A stretch of DNA of 64,000 bases from Hevea brasiliensis (GCF_030052815.1 NC_079497.1:20040258-20104257); one strand, 5' to 3'; numbered from the stretch's first letter, positions 12,301-26,033 are shown. Translations and numbers: made by a program. The notes: generated from the sequence alone by a model not told the origin.

Positions 12301-12719
12301 AGTGGGTGAGAAAGTTTTCGTCAAAGTTTCTCCTTGGAAGAGAATTATGAGATTCGGCAAAAAGGGGAAACCAAGTCCTCATTTCATTGGGCCATATGAA
12401 GTCCTGGAAAGAGTGGGTCCTTTGGCATATCGGTCTACCTCCAAAGTTGGAGAAGATACATAATGTCTTCCATGTGTCTATGTTGAGAAGGTATCGATCA
12501 GACCCATCTCATTTACTACCAGTAGAGGAAATTAAAGTGAATCCAGACCTCACATATAAAGAAGAACCCATAGAGATTCTGGCTTATGAGGTGAAGCAGC
12601 TACGGAACAAACAGATACCGTTGGTAAAAGTGCTGTGGAACCATCATTTGGGCCAGGAGGCTACTTGGGAACGAGAAGAGGATATGAGGAGACAATACCC
12701 ACAGCTATTCAGAGATTAG
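9367..12719 (+). pseudogene. Ty3/gypsy pol of element 2 (protease, RT, RNase H, integrase, chromodomain)
   Basis: Domains in order: aspartic protease (FDPGSTHSYV, about 9448); reverse transcriptase with FIDDILVYS at about 10456; RNase H ([14 protein letters not shown] at about 10890, [10 protein letters not shown] at about 11080); integrase zinc finger ([14 protein letters not shown], about 11640); integrase core ([15 protein letters not shown]); C-terminal chromodomain-like segment (VKVLWNHHLGQEATWE). Damage seen: stop codons at 10063-10065 and 10168-10170 before and inside the RT, a frameshift near 11690, a stop at 12045, a deletion of some tens of bases near 12135, and a frame change near 12430. 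It is the best preserved coding region of its kind here but cannot make a full polyprotein. Gag and pol were probably one ORF originally. Confidence 0.9.
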
Positions 12720-12752
12720 TACCAGGTAAAATTTCGAGACAAAATTTATTTT

Positions 12753-12766
12753 AAGGGGGGGAGAAT
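12753..12766 (+). other. Polypurine tract of element 2
   Basis: AAGGGGGGGAGAAT directly precedes the TGTAACACC start of the 3' LTR. It is the expected primer for plus-strand synthesis. Confidence 0.85.
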
Positions 12767-15700
12767 TGTAACACCCCCGTTTGCATAGCCTGGTAGATTT
12801 CACTGTTCCGATGATCGGTGTCAGTCCGGACAATTAAGGGGATTAGAACCACACTTAAGACAACTAGAGAAGCTATAAACACAAATAATTAGTAATGTCC
12901 AATTAGTTAAGTATAAATAAGAAAAATATAACATAAGAAGTTAAACGAGCGGAAAGTTACAGCGATGGGTGACCTTCTCGGGAACGACTGCGAAGTCATT
13001 TTAAACTCAAATTTCGAACCGTAAAATGTGACGCCACGGTCCTTAGGACCCTTATGAACACAATGGAAAAGAGAAAATCACGAAAAAGAACTATTAAGCT
13101 AGTCAAATAATTAGGTCAGAGAGTCGGAAGAAATATGGAATTATTTGCAAACCGGGTTGAACCGACGAAGGGCAATTTGGTCAATTGACCCCGAGAGCTA
13201 ATTCCTGACCTAACTGTCAAATAAAATCGGAGAAAATAAAATTTCAGAATCGAAAAATAAATTAAAGAACTAATAGAAAAAAAAAAGAATGAAAAAGTTA
13301 AAAAGGTGTAGGAAGATGACATCATGCATGATATCATGCATGATGCCATAAGTCATATAATTAATAAATTAATTAAATATATTTTTGAGTCTTCCATAAC
13401 GATAAAAACAAAAGAAAAGAAAAGAAAAAAAAAAAGTAAAAAGCCTCATCTTCCTCACCATTTACGTTTCTCTCTCCCTCACCATTGTAAACCTCCATTA
13501 AAGCTTGCTTCAAGCTTTGAAACCACCATTAAACCCCAAATCTTCCCATACTTGCTTCACAAAAACTTGATTTAACTTGAGAGGAAGATTGGTCATCAAA
13601 GAATTGAAGAAAATTGAGAGGAAGTGAAAGTTCAAAGACACCTAACAAGGTAAGTAATGCAAACTTCAAGTTTTTAGTTTAATTAGTGTATGTATAGCAT
13701 CAAGAGCATAGAAATAAACTTAAAATAAATAAAAAAATATGTGTGAGAGACTAAATTAAAATTCATTCAGCAGGGAGGGGAGAGTGATTTGCATGAGTTT
13801 GATTGAGTTAAACATGTTAAAATGCTTGAATGAGTTGAAAGATTGTGTTTATATGCTTTGAATTGGTTAATTGCAATGGATTAGAGTGGTTAGGGTTTGA
13901 GACCTAGGGTTTTGAGGCAAAAATTTGGAGAAATTTGTAAATGGTGCCTTTGACCTAATGTGAAGTGAAAAATGGTCATTTGTGACCAAATGAGGTGTGT
14001 TAGAAATGTTGGAATTAAAAGCCAATTCGGATTGGATAAGGTCATGTGCTGGCAGCGTGACCAAAATTCCCTTTGAGGGACCAAAAATAAAATTTTACAA
14101 GTCCAATGGATATGAGACCAATTGGGAATGAAAATAGGCACTAAATGACACAATTTTCATTTAGGAAGCCTGCCCAAAAAGTGACTAAAACCTAGTGAAC
14201 AAAGTGACCGAAGTTGAGAAATCGCAGGCTGCCCTGCACAACCTGACCAAATGAACAGTATTTGTTCATTTGGTCATAACTCGAGCTAGGCAAGTCAAAA
14301 TGATCTGAAATTTTACCAGTTGTTAGATGAAATATAGACCTAAAACTTTTATGAAGAACACCAACTCAAATTATGCCATTAGCCCAATCAAATTAGTGAG
14401 CAAATTTGACTCACTGAATCTGCAAAACTGCAGATTTACCACATGAACAGTAAAGTTTCAATAGCTATAACTCTCTCTAGAAAACTCCGATTTAGGCGAT
14501 TCTTGAACCGATGGAAACCTAAGATATAGTAGAACATTTCATATGAAGAAAATTAGACCAAATTATGGACTTAACTTGTTCAAATTACTGAATGAAGTTG
14601 GATTAACAAATCTGCAGAACCAAATTTTGCAGCATGAATAGTAAACGTAATTTGCTTATAACTTGAGCTAAAAAACTCTAATTGGGGTGATTCAAAAAGG
14701 AGAATAAACTTAAGACAATAGGGAACATTTTCTATGAAGAAAGTTTTGCCAAATTTCAACAGTAAACTGACCAATGAAATAGTAAAATTAAGGACACCAA
14801 AACTGAAAATTTGGCAATTTTGCCTAAAAGACCTAAGTTTTGAGAAAATGACCAAAACCAACAAGTTTGGTGACCAAAATGTGTTATGTGGGTAAAGTTG
14901 GAATTCCCATACCTATTAAGCCTTAGAAAGTCAATAATTTGACTTGAATAGTAACCCGAAACACAAAATTTCAAGAACATCGAATTTAGCACGTTAGAGC
15001 TAGGTAAAAGTGAAGTTAAATTTATTTTTGGATTTATGCTAAGTTATGGTACTGAAACACTGTAAAATTGTACGTTTCAGTTGAAAAGAATACCGTGAAA
15101 GAACCTGAGGAACCGAGTCAAGGCCAACAGGTGACTCGTTTGTGGTTTGTGCACAACATATACTTTTTATAATCATATTTTGCATACTGTTTTGAATAAT
15201 GTGAAATATTGGATTATGACATTCTTATGACGTTTGATTTAAATTGTTGAAAGTTATTGTGTATATTTGAAATGACAATGTTTAGCAAATTGTTAAGATA
15301 AGTTTTGAAACCACAGTGTCATGACCATATATTTGAACACCTCACTAGCACGACTAGTGGGGGTAATTAGTTTCAAATTTTGATTCCTTCTCTTGAGAAG
15401 TGTTGAGGTGTGCCAGTAGAAGAGGATGTGAATGGATATCCATATATTTGAGCTAGCTAGCCTTGTGATGTGATTTTTCTTTAGCCTCTTGCTATTGAGA
15501 TTCTATTTGTTTCGAATGGCATGATCTAACTATGGATTTTATGAAATGTGTTTTGATACTTTGAAATGAACTTGGTTTGCATTAAAATCTCATAATTCAT
15601 GTTTTGTGTTTAATGCTCATGTTTAGTCAAATTTTTTTTTGAATAAATGTGATTTAAGTTTTGCATAAATATTATTTTAGTATGTTGTGCACCTCTGAGT

Positions 15701-16449
15701 CCTAGTACTCAGCGATAGCTTCTATTGCTGTCGCAGATACAGAGACTAGAGGAGTAGCAAACTGAGCTGCTGAGGTGTGAGGAGCTATCAGCTTAAAGTC
15801 ATCGGGTATAATTTATACCCTAATTGTAAATATTTCTTTTGATGTATATATTGCACATAAATGTATGGACATGTAAAAATGGGTCTTGAGCAATTTGTAT
15901 AAAATTTGTATAAAGTTGTAATATATATTGTAGTTTGAAATTCTCTTAATGTAAATTTTGTAATGATGTATCTAAATTGTTTTGTTTCTAATGAAATATG
16001 AATGGAACTATTTTATTTAATTTGAATGAAATGGATTGCTAGTATTTTGATGATCATTAGATAGTGGATTTGAAATTTGAAAGTTGATAAATGTGTTGAG
16101 AAATTGATTGAGATTGTGTATGAAATTGAAGCAGTTGTTGAGAAAAATTTTTAGAAGTGCTTTTTACAGGTATTTGAAGAATTGTTTTCTCAAAATACAA
16201 AGGAAACTCTGTCAAAATTTTTATAAAATTTGCGTAAAAATAAAATGGGCCAAAAATATTAACTAGTTTTAATTTTAACTAAATGTTTTAAATACTTATT
16301 AGAAAATGCTCACCACTTATAAAAAAATAAGAAAATTGTTTTAAAATCCCTTATAGGGTACTTAATGAGTTATCGGTAGGTGAAGTTTGGTAATTCATTA
16401 GGTATTCTACAGGATCATATTATGCCTTACAAAGGGGTAAGGTGTGACA
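12767..16449 (+). mobile_element. 3' LTR of element 2, 3683 bp (family C)
   Basis: It starts TGTAACACCCCC and ends GGTGTGACA. From 14477 onward it matches the truncated 5' LTR. It contains one paired-hairpin motif (15695), a 17-base palindrome GGGTATAATTTATACCC downstream of it (about 15804), and about 190-bp degenerate internal repeats marked by TATAACT-like phrases near 14275, 14465 and 14655. ORFs within (13324, 13867, 14580 and others) lack any protein signature. Confidence 0.9.
15695..15734 (+). other. Paired-hairpin motif, family C copy
   Basis: Hairpin I is CTGAGT-cctagt-ACTCAG (15695-15712). Hairpin II is GCGATAGC-ttctatt-GCTGTCGC (15712-15734, eight pairs with one T-G). It follows the conserved GTGCACC and precedes AGATACAGAG. 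The same motif is at 7229-7269 in the 5' LTR, where the right arm of hairpin II has decayed. Confidence 0.6.
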
Positions 16450-18198
16450 AGTATGAAATGTACCTTACATGAATAGATTGTTGAATAAATAAATGTGATA
16501 AAAGTGTCATTTGGGATTTAGGTTCCCATCAAGAGAGAAAGGAAAGATGTTTTAAATGTGAATGGTACATGAGATTAAATGAATGTGAATTGTAATTAGT
16601 ATGAATATTACGATGAATGCATAAATTACCTAGAAATGTGAATTTGGAAATTATATTTCCATTATAAATAAAATTAGAATACTATAAAAATATAAACGAA
16701 AAATATAATGAAATGATGAAACTCTTAATGGTATTATGTGCCATTGTATTACCTAGACATGTGTGTCAGATTGGATAGATTGGCATGCCAATAGGGTATT
16801 ATTTTAGCAGTACTGCGAAAGGCTTTATGTCTATATTAATGGCTTTATGCCCGTATTCATGGCTTTATGCCCGCATTCATGGCTTTATGCCCGCACTCAT
16901 GGCTTTATGCCCGATTATGTGTTATCATGGCTTTTAGCCATACATGGTTGACGTTCTGCATCCCATGGTATGACGGCCCCAGGCACCGCGGTGTCCAGTG
17001 CCAATGACCCGTTATCCAGTTTAGTCAGCCTGTCGTAGGTTACTTGGGCAGTCTAATTTATTAAAATAAGTTATGAATATTAGTAATTAAAAATGCTAGA
17101 AAGTAAGTAAATGAGAAGAAGTTCTGAAATAAATTAGATTAGCTCCAAAAATTTGTTCCTTAGAATGATCTGAAGTAAATTAAACTAGTTCTAAAAATTT
17201 TAAATATTACGAAATAATTATAAACAACTTAGAAAGTATCAAAGAAGTGATAAAAATACTAGTAGAAGAATTATAACCTAAATAACAATACAAATGTGAC
17301 TTTCATAAGAATATAAGTATAAGTATAAATTTTAGATTTATTTGTACATGATATAAATGATTATTGTAAACTTATGAAAGAAGTGATTCTAGAGAGCAAC
17401 ATAAAGGACGAAATATATATGGTATGGAAAATTTCATATGAACCCAGTAAAATTCTTGAGTATAGAAAATATGCTCCAATTATTTTTACTTGTTATATTA
17501 TTTCCTTGTTATATTATTGCACCACTAAGCAGCAATGCTTAGCGCGATGGATTTGTTTCCTCGCGTAGGTACTGAAGTTAAAGCCCAGTGAATACTAAAC
17601 AGAGATTTTGGACTGCAGAGCGTTCAAAGTTGTCACCTCCTCAGCAATGCATGTAGATAGGGCCCATACAGATCATATTTTATATTTTGTATAAAATGCT
17701 TAGATATTGTATTATAATGTATATTATGAACAGGTAATTAATAGGAATTAATTTATGAACATGTAAATTAATAAATTAGCTTTTTCATATGTAATTAATT
17801 TATATATCATGTAAATTATAAAATTTTGTAATTATTTTGTAAATCATGTAAATTAAGGAAATTTGAAAATTTTGCTTATGTAATTTGAGAATTTTGCTAT
17901 AAGAATGAAGCATGAATGAATTTGTACAAATAAGTATAGATTTGAATTACATAATGATTTTTCAAATGATGATATGAGTATGGATGAGATTATACTTAGA
18001 AAATATTGTTGAATTTCAAACACCAAATGATAATAAAATAGGGGAAACTCCGCTGGTTTCTCCGTCGAAAATTAATTGATATTAAATTAAACGAATTCAA
18101 AATTATTAAAAAAATAAAGTAAGATAAGTTAGGGTGCTCTGGCACTGATTATAGCACGCCTTGCTCGGCTGCACTGTAGTCGGGTGAGGGGTGTTACA
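16450..18198 (+). mobile_element. LTR fragment (family A/B), 3' part, plus orientation
   Basis: It is collinear with the 3' parts of the LTRs ending at 35764 and 40129. It includes the GGCTTTATGCC-type short-palindrome cluster (16825-16945), the hairpin motif (17525) and the terminus TGAGGGGTGTTACA at 18198. The left part is cut at the 3' end of element 2. The right edge abuts the polypurine end of element 3, whose own 3' LTR should be there in the opposite orientation. Confidence 0.75.
16825..16925 (+). repeat. Short tandem array of GGCTTTATGCCCG-type units
   Basis: About four units of 22 bases (ATGGCTTTATGCCCGCATTC and variants) stand in a row. Each carries the small palindrome GGC-TTTAT-GCC. 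Related but shorter arrays occur at the same place in other LTR copies (34490-34610, 38850-38960, 56756-56850). Confidence 0.75.
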
Positions 18199-18385
18199 TA
18201 ACTCTTCCCCTCTAATTTAAATTTCGTCCTCGAAATTTACCTGATGCAAATAGTTGAGGGAACTGTTGCCTCATCGTCTCTTCACTTTCCCAGGTTGCCT
18301 CCTCGATGTTGTGGTGCCTCCAAAGCACTTTCACCAGTGGAATCTGTTTGTTCCTCAACTCCTTCACTTCCCGAGCCAGGATCCG
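18199..18385 (-). mobile_element. Element 3 internal region, 3' end with polypurine tract
   Basis: This matches 482-668 of element 1: the polypurine-tract complement CTCTTCCCCTCTAATTTAAA followed by the chromodomain-coding end. It is split from the rest of element 3 by the solo LTR at 18386-21370 and resumes at 21371. Confidence 0.85.
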
Positions 18386-21370
18386 TGTGACACCCCTTAC
18401 CCGTCTACAGTGTAGCCGAGCAAGCTATGCCACATGGTGTACCGGCACACTTTATTTTATCTTAATTAATTTTCATCATAATTTTGAATATAACTTGTGA
18501 AATATAATTTATTTAAGTCATTTATTGAAATTATAATTTATTTGAGGTTCCGAAAATTTTATAGAAAATCCGGCAGGGTACCGGCTAAAAATGGAGAAAA
18601 CAGTTCTTCTGAACCTGTTAAAAGCACTTCCAAATAATTTCCAAACAATCCCAACTTCAATTCATCAACAAAGTCTCAATATCAAAATCTCAATATCAAA
18701 ATCTCAACATTTTCCAATCTCATTTCTCAATCATCATTTCTCAGGGTATTCATATATAAGCAACAGATAAATACTCAATTTACTTCCATACATATCCAAG
18801 TCATAGATAGATATTTACTTTTCCATTCACAAATACAATTTTCATAATTTACATGAACTTCAAAATACATTACATAATTCTAAATACATATGAGAAAATA
18901 AAAATTTAGTTACAAGATGACAAAATGACACCTAGTGTCCTACCAATGCACTGCAGGTGGTGAGGTGACACGGACAGCGTGCGAGCCAGGATGGACTCAC
19001 CCGATGCGGTCTCTGGACTCACGATCAGTATCTCCGATTACGCATGGCAAAAGCAACGTGCTAAGCAATAATGCTTAGTGGTGCAATAATAAAATAAAAG
19101 AAAATAGCAGAAAATGAATATGTAGTGAATGTATATGTTTTATTTATTTGGTATTGGTATATCCATTATATTCATTAATTTTGTTCACTTTCATTCATTT
19201 GGTTGCCCAAGTAACCTATACTGAACGATCGGTGGATAACAGTAACCGCACTGGGTATCTAGTACCTCAGCCGTCACACCATCGGTCACATATGCATCTC
19301 TGGTGCAAAGAACACTTAACAAGTCAGAATACATCAGGCACAAGGCCAAATCTCAATACAAGGTCAGAATGGCTAAAAGCCATAAAATCACAAAATGGCA
19401 TATTGCCATGTGCAGTACTACTAACTGAACCCTATTGGCATGCCAAACTATCCAAACCAATCTTGTTAGGTATACTAGGGCATTTGATACTTTAAAATTC
19501 TTCAATCTTTAAAATTCTTCAATCTTTGAATTTCAAGTTTCGGTGTCACTATTCACCTCTTTGGTCAACAAAAATGTTGACTTTTAGGTAGAAATTAGGT
19601 ACATTGTTTTTGGCACTCCCAACATACCACATTTTGCATTTAAAACTTGTTGGAATTGGTCACCATTACCATTTTTAACTTAAAACCAAGAGGGCAGAAA
19701 TTTCAGTTTTTGAAGCCTAAGTTTACTGTTCCATTAAGCACTGTTGCATTGGGAATTTGAAGAAATGGCAAACATGAAAGTTGTTCCTTATTTTGTCTAG
19801 TTAAATTTCTGTTTTTGAATCACTCCATTTGGAGTTTTGTAGCTCCAGATATGGTCCAAAAACCATAGCTGGCCGGATTGCCAAAACTGTAGAATTACCA
19901 AATCTACAGTACCATGAACAGTGATTGTGATTGCATTTTTGAATAGGTTCTGGCCATAATTTGGGGTAGGTTTCTTCATGAAAGTTGTTTTTCTATGTCT
20001 TAACTTGTTGCTGTAAACATTTCAGGTCAATTGACCATATCTACAGTGAGTTATGGCCAAATGAACAGTTACTGTTCATTTGGTCATTTCTGCAGGTGCT
20101 GATGCAGGGTATCCGGATTGGGGCCAACTTTTGGTCCTCTTGCTTTGGTCTTTTGGGCATGGTTTCTTCAGCAAAAATGTGCCATTATAAGCCTAGTTTC
20201 ATGTCCAATTGGCCAAACACCAATTGGACCAACACAGCCAAAGATATGGCAGTCCAAACAGGCTGGACTCACAGCCTCCCTGCTGCTGTCACTAGGCAGC
20301 CTACCAAAACACTTTGTAACACTCTAATGCATTTCAAATTATGGTCAATTTACCTCAAATGGTCACTAATTGACCATTATAATGTTATTTAACAATTTCA
20401 TAAGCAAACCCTAATTTTGGTCAAGTCTCCAAGTTCTCAAAGTTTAAGTTATGCATTAAACTTACAATTTCAACTTAAATCATGTCCTTAAACATGAATT
20501 GAGTGAGAGAGAATAAATTGGGCACTAACCTTAGGAGGGCAGAATTTTCCCTTCAATTTCCTTCACTTTCTTTAATTTTATTGGCAGCCAAACACTTTCC
20601 CAAGAGGTAAAATCAAGTTTTTGTGAAGAAGACTAAAGGTTTTATGGTGATTTTTCAAGAGAATTTCTAGTGAGAAGTTTGGAATAACAATGGTGAAGGG
20701 AGAGGGAAGACAGAAACGGCTGAAGAAGATGTGGAATTGCAGAAATTGTTTTCATTTTTTGTCATTTTATCTCTTTTTAATTTGGCTTGTTGAGTTGTGA
20801 TTGGTGGAAGCCTTCCAAATGACATCGTGTGATGTCATATTTAGGTTTTTCTTTTATTTTCTTTTCTTCTTTTCTCTACTCATTTTCAATTTAATTTTTA
20901 GCAATATTTATTCATATTTTAGATCATAATAATTATTTACTCAACTGGACAAGTCGGCAAAAAATCACCTCCGAAGGTGAAATGACCAAAATGCCCTCCG
21001 TTTGGCTCAACGGGCCAAAATTGTCTGTACCGATTGAAAAATTTTTCTAAATATTTTCTTGGCATTCTAATGCCATAGGAACCTCAATGACCCTTCTCTG
21101 GAGTCTCAAAAATTATTTTATGAATTTTTCCTGTCTAGGGCTCCTCGCGAACCGCAACTTCCCTCCTGGTTACCCATCGCTAGGGCATACTCGTTTAACT
21201 TGGTTGTATATTATTTCTAAAATTTTTAACAAATATTACTTATTAATATTTGAGATAAATATGGACCATAACTTTAGTTTAAATATTTTTCTGGACATTC
21301 TAGCTGTCCGGACCGACACTGGTCACCGGAACAGCAGGATGTACGGAGTAGTTACCGGGAGGGTGTTACA
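18386..21370 (-). mobile_element. Solo LTR (2985 bp) nested in element 3 pol
   Basis: On the plus strand it starts TGTGACACCCC and ends GGGTGTTACA, so it is a minus-oriented family A/B LTR. It is flanked by the 5-bp TSD ATCCG (18381-18385 and 21371-21375). The empty site is visible in element 1 at 662-666. Exactly one LTR with matching TSDs means a full element inserted here and later collapsed by LTR-LTR recombination. It is about 1.2 kb shorter than the related LTRs at 35935 and 53659. Confidence 0.92.
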
Positions 21371-24300
21371 ATCCGTAAGTGTTCTTCTTCATATGTCAAG
21401 TCCGGTTGTGCTTCAATTTCTTCCATGGCAATGACACGTGAAGGATCTGAGCGGTATCTTCTCAGCATGGATACATGAAACACATTGTGGATCTTGTCTA
21501 GCTCTGGTGGTAAAGCTAGCCTATAGGCCACTGGTCCCACACGTTCAATGATTTCATATGGGCCAATGAACCTAGGGCTTAACTTACCTTTTCTTCCAAA
21601 CCTTAGTACCTTTTTTCACGGTGACACCTTAAGGAATACTTTGTTGCCCACTGCATATTCTATTTCTTTTCTCTTCAGGTCGGCATAGGATTTCTGTTTG
21701 TCAGAGGCAACCTTCAAATTAGCTTTGATTAACTTTACTTTCTCCTCAGTCTGTTTCACCAGGTCTGGCCCTACCAGTTTATCTTCGCCCAATTCAGTCC
21801 AACACACTAGGGTTCTACATTTCCTCCCATACAATGATTCATACGGGGCCATTTAGATGCTAGCTTGTTAGCTATTGCTGTATGCAAATTTTTCCAGTGG
21901 GAGATATCTATCCCAACTTCCCTCAAACTCGATGACACAACTCCTCAGCATATCCTCAAGGACCTACCATATATTTCATATTATTATTATCATTTCAGTT
22001 CAATATTTATATTAATTCAATTGGTTTTAATGTTTACCTAAATTACTCTTTCTGATTGCCCATCCGTCTGAGGATGAAAAGCTGTGCTAAAGTGGAGTTG
22101 TGTACCCAAGGATTCATGTAACTTCTTATAAAATCTTGATGTAAACCTTGGGTCTCGATCAGATATGATGGAAAGTGGAATTCCATACAGTCTAACTATC
22201 TCACTGATATACAATTTTGCTAATTTCTCCAGTGAGTAGTCAGTCCTAACTGGCAGAAAGTGTGTTGACTTTGTCAATCTATCCACTATCACCCATACTG
22301 CGTCATGCTTCTTCTGGATGAGAGGTAGACCACTTACAAAATCCATAGTGACCCGATCCCATTTCCATTCAGGTATGCGTATAGGCTGTAGCAAACCCGA
22401 TGGAACTTGATGCTCTGCTTTGACTTGCTGACATGTCAAGCATTTAGTCATATAGTCAGCTATGTCCCTCTTCATACTAAGCCACCAATAATGAAACTTC
22501 ACGTCATGATACATTTTGTACTTCCTGGGGGCATAGCATAAACATTGGTGTGTGCCTCTTTTAGAATACTGGTTTTCAATTCCCCATCATCTGGTACACA
22601 CACTCTTCCTTTATAGTAAAAACACCCATCTGCTTTCACCTCATAGTCAGTTGCCTTCCCTTCTGAGCTTTTGCTCATAGTAGCCATTAACTTCTCATCT
22701 ACCTTCTACCCATCTAAAATCTGTTGTAGTAGGTTTGGCCTCACTTGCAACTCAGCCAAAATAGCTCCATCTCGAGCCAAGGATAGACGGGCATTCAATG
22801 ATCTCAAAGCTGTGATGGATTTTCTGCTCAAAGCATCAGTAACTACATTTGTCTTCCGAGGATGGTAGTCAATCACACAATCATAATCCTTCAGGAACTC
22901 AATCCATAGCCTCTGTCTAAGGTTGAGCTCTTTCTGAGTTGACAAATATTTTAGACTTTGTGGTCTGTGTAAATGTAGCACTTTTCACCATACAAGTAGT
23001 GCCTCCATATCTTCAGTGCGAAGATAATTGCTACAAGTTCTAAATCATGGGTAGGGTAGTTCTGTTCATATGGCCTTAGCTGCCTAGAAGCATAGGCGAC
23101 CACCTTCTCCTCTTGCATCAATACACACCCTAGCCCATTATGTAAGGCATCACTGTATACCACAAAATCCTTTCTCGACACTGGCTGTGTTAACACTGGT
23201 GCCTCTGTCAACATAGCCTTCAACTTCTCAAAACTGGCTTGACACTTGTCATTCTAGTTAAATCTGACATTCTTGTGTAACAACTTGGTCATTGGGGCAG
23301 CTATTAAAGAAAATCCCTTCACAAATCTTCTATAATACCCAACTAGCCCCAAGAAACTTCTGACCTCAGTTGTATTTATGGGAGGCTTCCATTCCATCAC
23401 TGCTTCTATCTTCTTGGGATCCACTCTAATCCCATCAGCTGACACTATGTGTCCAAGAAATGCAATCTCACTCAACCAGAAGTCACACTTGGACAGCTTA
23501 GCATATAGCTTCTTTTCTCTCAGGGTTTGCAGAATAATCCTCAAATGCTCATCCTATTCTTCCCTGGTCTTAGAATACACCAAAATATCATCAATAAAGA
23601 CCACTACGAACTGATCCAGGTATGGATGGAAGATATGGTTCATAAGGTCCATAATGCTGCTAGTGCATTTGTTAGGCCAAAGGGCATCACCAGGAACTCA
23701 TAATGCCCATACCAGGTCCTGAATGCAGTCTTTGGCACATCTACGTCCTTCACCCTCAACTGATGATACCCTGATCTGAGATGAATTTTAGAAAATACTC
23801 CTGCTCCCTTCAACTAATCAAACAGATCATCAATTCTAGGCAACGGATATTTGTTCTTCACAGTCACTTTATTCAACTGTCGGTAATCGATGCATAACCT
23901 CAAAGTCCCATCCTTCTTCTTTACAAACAGCACTGGAGCTCCCCATGGTGACACACTGGGGTGTATGAACCCCTTATCCAGTAACTCCTGCAACTGAATT
24001 TTCAACTTCTTTAACTCAGTAGGTGCCATCCTATAAGAAGCATTAGAGATTGGTGTTGTACCCGGCAGTACTTCAATAGCAAATTCGACTTCCCTTTCTG
24101 GTGGTAAACTAGGTAATTCTTCAGGGAACACATATAAGAAGTCTCTTAATATGGGTATGTCACACAGATCTGGCTTAGCCTACCTAGTATCCACCACATG
24201 TGCTAAGTAGGCTTCACAGCCTTTTCTCATTAGTTTTCTTGCAACTATGGCTAAGATGACATTGGACAAGAAATCTGTCATTTCCCCCACAACTGTAATC

Positions 24301-26033
24301 TCATTACCCTCAGGAGTTTTCAAGGAAATTCTCTTCAATTTACAATCAACCATTGCCTGATGACGTGACAACCAGTATATTCCCAAAATCACGTCAAACT
24401 CGTAAAAAGGTAATTCAATCAGGTCTGCCAAGAATTCATACCCCTAAATCCTTAACGGGCAACCTTTATGCACCTTGTTCACCACTATACTGTGGCCCAA
24501 TGGATTAGTGATCAAAATGTCTTGGTCACTCTCCCCTATTAGTATCCCCCTTTCTATAGGTAGGTTGATGCAGATGTATGAATGAGTGGATCCTGGATCC
24601 ACCAATGCATGCACAGATGTGTTATAGAGGGAGAACGTACCCCTGATAACATCCAGGGCATCTTTCTCCTCCTGAGCTCTCATGGCGTAAGCTCTGGCAG
24701 GTGCTCTAGCCTCTAGCCTCTCGGCTGGCTCAAATGCATGTCTCTGTGATGGACCAGCTGCCTCAGATTTACTGGGCCTTCTACCCCTTTGAGGTGCAGG
24801 GGCAGGCCTATCTGCTTGTGCTAGAGCAGCTGTAGCAGTTCTGTTTGGACAGTTCCTTAATTGATGCTCTATAGACCCACACCTTAAGCAGGCACCCGTA
24901 CTCTCCAACACTCCCCCTTATGCCACTTCAGGCAGTGTGGACAAGCAGAATATGCTAGGGCTGGTCCCCTGAACACCGTCCCTGGAGAGTTGCCCACTGA
25001 TGGTGTGGACTGACCTCTCCTAGGTGTGAACTGTAGCCTGGGCCCCTGGGACTAAACTTTACCTTGAGGCTAACCTAAACTCTAAGCAGGCGGGCCTCTG
25101 AACTTCTTCCCAGATGTAGGAGATGAGCTAGATAGACCTGGGCCCATCTTCTGCTATCTCTCTCTCCTGATCTGCTCACTTATTCTGACTTTCTCAACTT
25201 TTACTGTAACTGCTAATAACTTAGTGAAGTCTGTGATTCCCAAGGCAGTGATCATTATCTTGATATTGTCATTCAGCCCCTCTTCAAATCTTTTACACTT
25301 TTCGGCCTCATTAGGGACTATCTACCTTCCATAGTGGCTTAATCTGATAAATTCTCTTTCATACTCTGCCACTGTCAGCTGTCTCTGCCTCAGGTTAATG
25401 AATTCTCTTCTTCTCTCTTCCAAATATACACTACCCACATACTTCTTTCTGAATTTAGCGAGGAAGAACTCCTAGGTTATTTGTTATGGCTGCACTTCAC
25501 TGGATACTGTATCCCACCATTGATATGCATCATCTTGCAGTAGAGATACAGCAGCTTCTAGGTTTTGCTCTGGGGTGCAGTGGAGTTGTTTTAAAACTCT
25601 TCCTGGTTTGTCCAACCAGTTCTCAGCTGCAATAGAATCATCTTCTCTCTTACCAAGAAAATCCACTGCTCTAAATTTCCTGAGTTTCTCCAAATGAGAT
25701 TTTTACTGTGGAGGTGGTGGTGGTGGCATTACCCCTACCATTTGTCTGAAAAATTTGGCCATTTGCTGAAACATGGCTTGTGGAAGCTGTGTAGGCACTG
25801 CTGGTATTGGTGGAGCAAGTTCTCCCCTGCCCCCAGTGTCAGCTGCTGCAGGTGGAGCATGACTCTCCACTTCCTCCTCAACTGCCCTCTAAGACTAGGG
25901 GTCCATATCCTAATCAAAATAAGAAAACCAAACAGATCTGCATTAGTGTCACCTTGACTCTTACAAATGCAATGCATGGTATGGACTCGATCTAGACCCA
26001 GAAATGCCTAAATCGTGCTCTGATACTACTAAA
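21371..26033 (-). pseudogene. Ty3/gypsy polyprotein of element 3, heavily decayed
   Basis: On the minus strand, from right to left: gag N-terminus near 25900 and capsid domain (25693-25484, NLEAAVSLLQDDAYQWWDTV); CCHC knuckle (CLRCGSIEHQLRNCP, about 24890); protease (VDPGSTHSYI, about 24600); RT N-part (24131-23814); RT C-part (23544-23254); RNase H (23223-22706); integrase zinc finger and core (22514-22038, with [29 protein letters not shown]); and the tail (21852-21376). At least a dozen stops and frameshifts interrupt it, several of them TAG where CAG or CGA-type codons would be expected. That fits old, methylated, C-to-T mutated DNA. It is the only copy in the window that keeps traces of every domain from gag to chromodomain on the minus strand. 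Confidence 0.88.
26017..26028 (-). other. Primer-binding site of element 3
   Basis: On the minus strand, TAGTATCAGAGC follows the LTR end GGTGTCACA by five bases. It has one mismatch to the initiator tRNA-Met complement TGGTATCAGAGC, as found intact in element 4. Confidence 0.8.

Noticed and set aside
16825..16945. Regular short repeats resembling a CRISPR array
   Set aside because: Units are contiguous and about 22 bp with no unique spacers, inside a plant LTR.
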